DNA from: Alteribacillus sp041949975
GTDB lineage: Bacteria; Bacillota; Bacilli; Bacillales; Marinococcaceae
DNA: 64,000 bases
Assembly (NCBI RefSeq): GCF_041949975.1
Contig: NZ_JBHFQG010000005.1
Coordinates: 1-64,000 of the forward strand
Reading direction: 5' to 3'
A program made the translations under genes and the position numbers. Position 1 is the stretch's first letter. Each line of letters begins with the position of its first letter. The notes beneath the pieces were generated by a model. That model did not search any database. It saw nothing but the letters and a program-made list of their open reading frames with translations, and had not been told where the DNA came from. Positions 60,946 through 64,000 of this stretch are shown here, piece after piece.

Positions 60946-61232
60946 AACTTCTCCTCCTCTTCCTCCACCTCAAATGGAACGTCTTTGAAAAATGACTTTA
61001 CAATAACAGCAACTAGAATCATCATAATAACCGATCCAACGGCACAGCTGTAAAAAAACCAGGCCGGCATTCCGAGGATATAGCTGTATTCTTCGACAGG
61101 CGCTGAACCCAGCCCATAAGCAAAGCCAAACCACCATATAAAATTAAAAAGAACCAGTCCTACTCCGATCAGGGCTTCCCGATGGGCCACTTTAAAGCGG
61201 GCATCGAGCTTTTTTTCTTGTTCTGCCATCAT
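60942..61232 (-). CDS. yhdT: YhdT-family (DUF997) small membrane protein
   Basis: A 96-aa protein with two membrane helices (FNFIWWFGFAYGLG and SCAVGSVIMMILVAVIVKS) and charged ends. Partner of panF. ATG at 61232 or 61229 behind AAAGGAGG. Confidence 0.85.
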   Translation of the reverse strand: MMAEQEKKLDARFKVAHREALIGVGLVLFNFIWWFGFAYGLGSAPVEEYSYILGMPAWFFYSCAVGSVIMMILVAVIVKSFFKDVPFEVEEEEEKL

Positions 61233-61385
61233 AAGGCCTCCTTTTAAAAATAATTAAATAAACCTATTCCAATTTTAACGGAAAGGTTATAAAATACAAA
61301 TATTTCAGAATGTTATATGGAGTTTACAGCATGAAGGCATTAGACAACAAGAACCATGTTTGTCCTGATTATTTATACACTGTGT

Positions 61386-61418
61386 AAAAAAACCTGACTT
61401 AAAGAAGCCAGGCCTTTT
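61386..61418 (-). terminator. terminator of the aminotransferase gene
   Basis: Read on the minus strand, GCCTGGCTT and AAGTCAGGT form a stem followed by TTTTTTT. A second perfect dyad, CACCGTTA/TAACGGTG (61438-61465), lies between it and the stop codon. Confidence 0.7.
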
Positions 61419-61521
61419 AGGACATGCCGCATTGCAGCACCGTTATTCTCTCTGTTTTAACGGTGATGGTTTCGTAAAAATAACAAATCCCGTGTCCGTT
61501 CCTATTTGCTGAAAATCCATT

Positions 61522-62862
61522 TTAATCTCGAAATGCTTTTTTTATTGTTTTCGCTATAAACGTTACGTCCTCATCTGTAATCGTTAACGGAGGGGCAAGA
61601 CTGAGTACATTGCTGTATCCGGATACGGTATCCGCATTTTTCCCAACAATCAATCCGTTTTTCTTGCATTCACTCATTACCTTCGCCATATAAGCTGACG
61701 ATACTGGAGTTTTTGACTTTTTGTTCTCGACTAATTCCAAACCAATTAACAATCCTTTATAGCGGATGTTTCCAACCTTTGGATGTCCTTCCAGTTCAGA
61801 AATTTTATTTCGAAGCTGGTCCCCTTTTTGCTGGGCCCTCTCGCACAGCTTTTCGGCTTCCATAATCTCCAGGTTTTTTAAAGCAAGCCGGCAGGCAGCC
61901 GGATTTCCGCCAAATGTATTCACATGTCGAAAATGAGTATCTTCTCCACCTTCTTTAAACGGCTCAAATAAATCTTCTCGTACAGCTGTAGCTGACAAAG
62001 GCAAATAACCGCTCGTAATTGCTTTTGCCATCGTAATAATATCAGGTTTTATGCCAGCGTGCTGATAACCAAATTTTTTCCCAGTCCGGCCAAACCCGCA
62101 GATCACTTCATCAATAATCAGCAGGACATTGTGTTTGCGGCATATTTTTTCCACATGCTGCAGATAGGATTCGTGCGGAATAAGAATTCCGCCGCCCGTT
62201 ATAATCGGCTCCATAATGACCCCGGCCACTGTTTCCGGCCGTTCCCACAGTATGGTATCCTCGAGCATTTGCGCACATTCGAGACTCCATTCTTCCAAAT
62301 CCCTGCCCTCCGGCATACGATATTCTTCCGGCGCTCTTACGTGAACAAATCCTGGCGGAAGCGGTTCGTATAAATATTTGCGCTGAGCCTGCCCCGTTGC
62401 AGCAAGAGCTCCCAGGGTATTTCCGTGATAAGAGCGATAACGTGAAATAAACTTATGCTTATGAGGACTTCTATTCTGTTTATGAAACTGACGAACTAAT
62501 TTAAAAGCCGTTTCATTGGCTTCAGACCCGCTGTTTGCATATAAAATACGATAATTTCCTTCCAGCCATTCATTCAGCTTTTCTGCTAATTCAATAGCAG
62601 GCACGTGACTGTTTGTTAAAGGATAAAACGGCATGGTCTGCAGCTGCTCCGCTGCAGCGTTGGCTAATTCCTTGCGGCCATAACCCGAATTAACACACCA
62701 CAAACCAGACATGCCATCTAAATATTCCCTGCCTTCAATATCCGTAATCCAGGCTCCTTTGGCTTTCTTAATAACCATCGCATTCTGGTCCTGCTGGTAC
62801 GGTTTCATATGGTGCCACACATACTTTTGGTCTTTGTTATACAGCTCCTCCGGTTTACTCAT
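61522..62862 (-). CDS. class III (omega) aminotransferase
   Basis: PLP-dependent aminotransferase of 446 aa, of the beta-alanine/omega-amino acid:pyruvate subgroup. Motifs: YANSGSEANETAFKL (phosphate cup), YHGNTLGA, LLIIDEVICGFGRTGK and the PLP lysine in MAKAITSGYLPLS (near 286). The donor may be beta-alanine, taurine or a polyamine. The pantothenate-type symporter lies downstream on the same strand. Start behind GGAGGTGAGC. Confidence 0.88.
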   Translation of the reverse strand: MSKPEELYNKDQKYVWHHMKPYQQDQNAMVIKKAKGAWITDIEGREYLDGMSGLWCVNSGYGRKELANAAAEQLQTMPFYPLTNSHVPAIELAEKLNEWLEGNYRILYANSGSEANETAFKLVRQFHKQNRSPHKHKFISRYRSYHGNTLGALAATGQAQRKYLYEPLPPGFVHVRAPEEYRMPEGRDLEEWSLECAQMLEDTILWERPETVAGVIMEPIITGGGILIPHESYLQHVEKICRKHNVLLIIDEVICGFGRTGKKFGYQHAGIKPDIITMAKAITSGYLPLSATAVREDLFEPFKEGGEDTHFRHVNTFGGNPAACRLALKNLEIMEAEKLCERAQQKGDQLRNKISELEGHPKVGNIRYKGLLIGLELVENKKSKTPVSSAYMAKVMSECKKNGLIVGKNADTVSGYSNVLSLAPPLTITDEDVTFIAKTIKKAFRD

Positions 62863-62986
62863 GACCTGCTCACCTCCGTTATAATAGACTCTTATTCTGC
62901 CTTACATTTTTCTATAACGGATTCTTTGGCTAAATAAATGAAACAACTTGTAAATAAAAAATTCGAATTATTTTACAATTTGATAA

Positions 62987-63943
62987 TTACTGTGGTAAAT
63001 AATTGTTTTCTAGAATGGAAGTAAGGGCTTCCCCTGTTTCAAATACTTCTTTAGAAAGCTCCCCGCGGGAAAAAGATCCGCCAAATAAAAGGAAATGGAT
63101 GCTTCCGTTTATTTTGACTGGAAAGCAGAATAGAGATCGTGGGTGAATCCCATGTTTATGAAAAAAATATGCACGTGGATCTTTTTCAATATCTTCCCAT
63201 TTAACAGGTTTTCCAGTCTGAAGAGATTGACCCAATAATCCTTCGCCTGACTCAAAACAAGAATGTTTAAGAGTATGGGAACCCTCGCCTGCTGCATACG
63301 CAACCTCATATTCACCCTGTGTTTTCCTTCTGGCCATACCAAAAAAATCACACTCTGAAATGCTTTCCATAAATCCTTGCAGCAGCTGTTCATTTATAAT
63401 TTCTATTTGAGCAGCTCTTTGAAACAAACTGATTTGTTTTTTATAAGCATTTTGACTCACTCCTTTATCTATATGAGAAGCAACCAGTTTTGATAGGTTG
63501 TTCAGCTTGTTCGTTATTCCTTGTTCTTTCGCCTCCTGAGCACTCAATGTTTGTTCAAGAAGGTACTCCCAATCTGCCTTTTTCCCATAAGATGAAATAA
63601 GATAATCTTTAATAAGTGACAATGATTCTTTATCAACCATCATGCCAGCCCATAAAAACGATTCAGGCTTACCTTTTATTACAACCGGGACAATCACAAT
63701 TTCTACTCCCGGCATAATATCATAAAAGAAAGGGCGGGAACTGTACCATTCTGAATCAATAATTTCCTTCAGAAGACTTTGTATTTCAACTTGTGTCCGT
63801 TCAATAATGACATCGCAAAGGGGGTTATTTCCTTTTTCTGTTATGAGCCATTGGCCGTCTCGATCTGTCACCGCTATGTTTACCTCTAGAAAAGAAGCGT
63901 AGGTTTTTACCACCTCTAAAATAAGTTCTGAGGGTTGTTTCAT
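62987..63943 (-). CDS. GAF-type sensory protein without DNA-binding domain
   Basis: A 318-aa soluble protein. Residues about 5-130 form one sensor-like domain (VNIAVTDRDGQWLITEKG, WAGMMVDKESLSLI), a helical linker follows (about 135-180), and 185-315 resemble a GAF domain (GEGLLGQSLQTGKPVKWEDI, FCFPVKINGSIHFLLFGG). Homologous architectures normally end in an HTH domain, which is absent here although the frame ends cleanly. It lies upstream of the aminotransferase on the same strand and may control it. The start follows TTGGAGAG. Confidence 0.65.
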   Translation of the reverse strand: MKQPSELILEVVKTYASFLEVNIAVTDRDGQWLITEKGNNPLCDVIIERTQVEIQSLLKEIIDSEWYSSRPFFYDIMPGVEIVIVPVVIKGKPESFLWAGMMVDKESLSLIKDYLISSYGKKADWEYLLEQTLSAQEAKEQGITNKLNNLSKLVASHIDKGVSQNAYKKQISLFQRAAQIEIINEQLLQGFMESISECDFFGMARRKTQGEYEVAYAAGEGSHTLKHSCFESGEGLLGQSLQTGKPVKWEDIEKDPRAYFFHKHGIHPRSLFCFPVKINGSIHFLLFGGSFSRGELSKEVFETGEALTSILENNYLPQ

Positions 63944-64000
63944 GTACTCTCCAACTCACTTGATATATCTAAATCCTTCGTCACACTCTTTGCTTTTTGA

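Overview
The window looks like chromosomal DNA of a moderately low G+C, spore-former-type Bacillaceae (Firmicutes). Shine-Dalgarno sequences are strong (AGGAGG type). The gene set is typical: CsbD behind a SigmaB-type promoter, YpmR/YpmS, YdaT, YhdT/PanF, a nadBCA cluster with a divergent nifS-like gene, CtaD, an SLH-domain surface protein and RsbR-like STAS proteins. Exported proteins (TctC pair, SLH protein, lipoprotein) are rich in Asp/Glu, and there is a mannosylglycerate-type operon. Together these suggest a halophilic or haloalkaliphilic member; that is inference. No rRNA, tRNA or CRISPR array was seen.

Region 1 (1-11.5 kb) is the most interesting. An IclR regulator heads a minus-strand operon (IclR, citryl-CoA-lyase-like, aldehyde dehydrogenase, type I dehydroquinase, zinc dehydrogenase). 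It diverges from a tripartite tricarboxylate transporter with two tandem binding proteins (tctC-tctC-tctB-tctA). Between them lie wrecks of an older arrangement: a Gfo/Idh/MocA dehydrogenase, a TRAP binding protein (dctP) and a dctQ start. Three pairs of AAGTTCCAT-like half-sites, always 20 bp apart, stand in front of iclR, the wrecked operon and the tct operon. They look like the operators of one IclR-controlled regulon for an unidentified carboxylate. An IS110 end has replaced the C-terminus of the last enzyme of the operon.

Region 2 (11.5-19.9 kb) is a decay zone: an EAL-domain relic, an intact SEC-C/HTH/TPR-like protein, a TPP riboswitch lacking about 10 nt of its core, an IS110 relic and a frameshifted thiamine-precursor ECF transporter (ykoD, ykoC). 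An SMP-30 relic beside a 2-hydroxyacid dehydrogenase follows, then csbD, whose C-terminus is encoded by a dispersed palindromic repeat.

Region 3 (20-33 kb) holds a carboxylesterase, a DUF2071 protein, an orphan cytochrome oxidase subunit I, a stressosome-like STAS protein beside a ruined B12-binding protein, a CadC/ArsR regulator, a GvpU-like protein, the NAD biosynthesis cluster nadB-nadC-nadA and a divergent cysteine desulfurase.

Region 4 (33-44 kb) contains a three-gene operon for mannosylglycerate uptake and cleavage (GntR regulator, PTS EIIABC, GH38 mannosidase), a branched-chain aminotransferase, small proteins, a second 2-hydroxyacid dehydrogenase and a YyaL-type protein.

Region 5 (44-57 kb) has a lipoprotein with an internal domain duplication, a D-malate/tartrate dehydrogenase, YdaT, an operon of a V4R-STAS sensor, a LytTR regulator and a CoA-transferase, YpmR/YpmS, a YdjC deacetylase, a GH18 protein and an SLH protein.

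Region 6 (57-64 kb) has a Doc/AbrB-type toxin-antitoxin pair whose toxin reading frame is broken at a G tract, a PanF/YhdT pantothenate-type symporter with an M20 peptidase relic behind it, a class III aminotransferase and a GAF-type protein.
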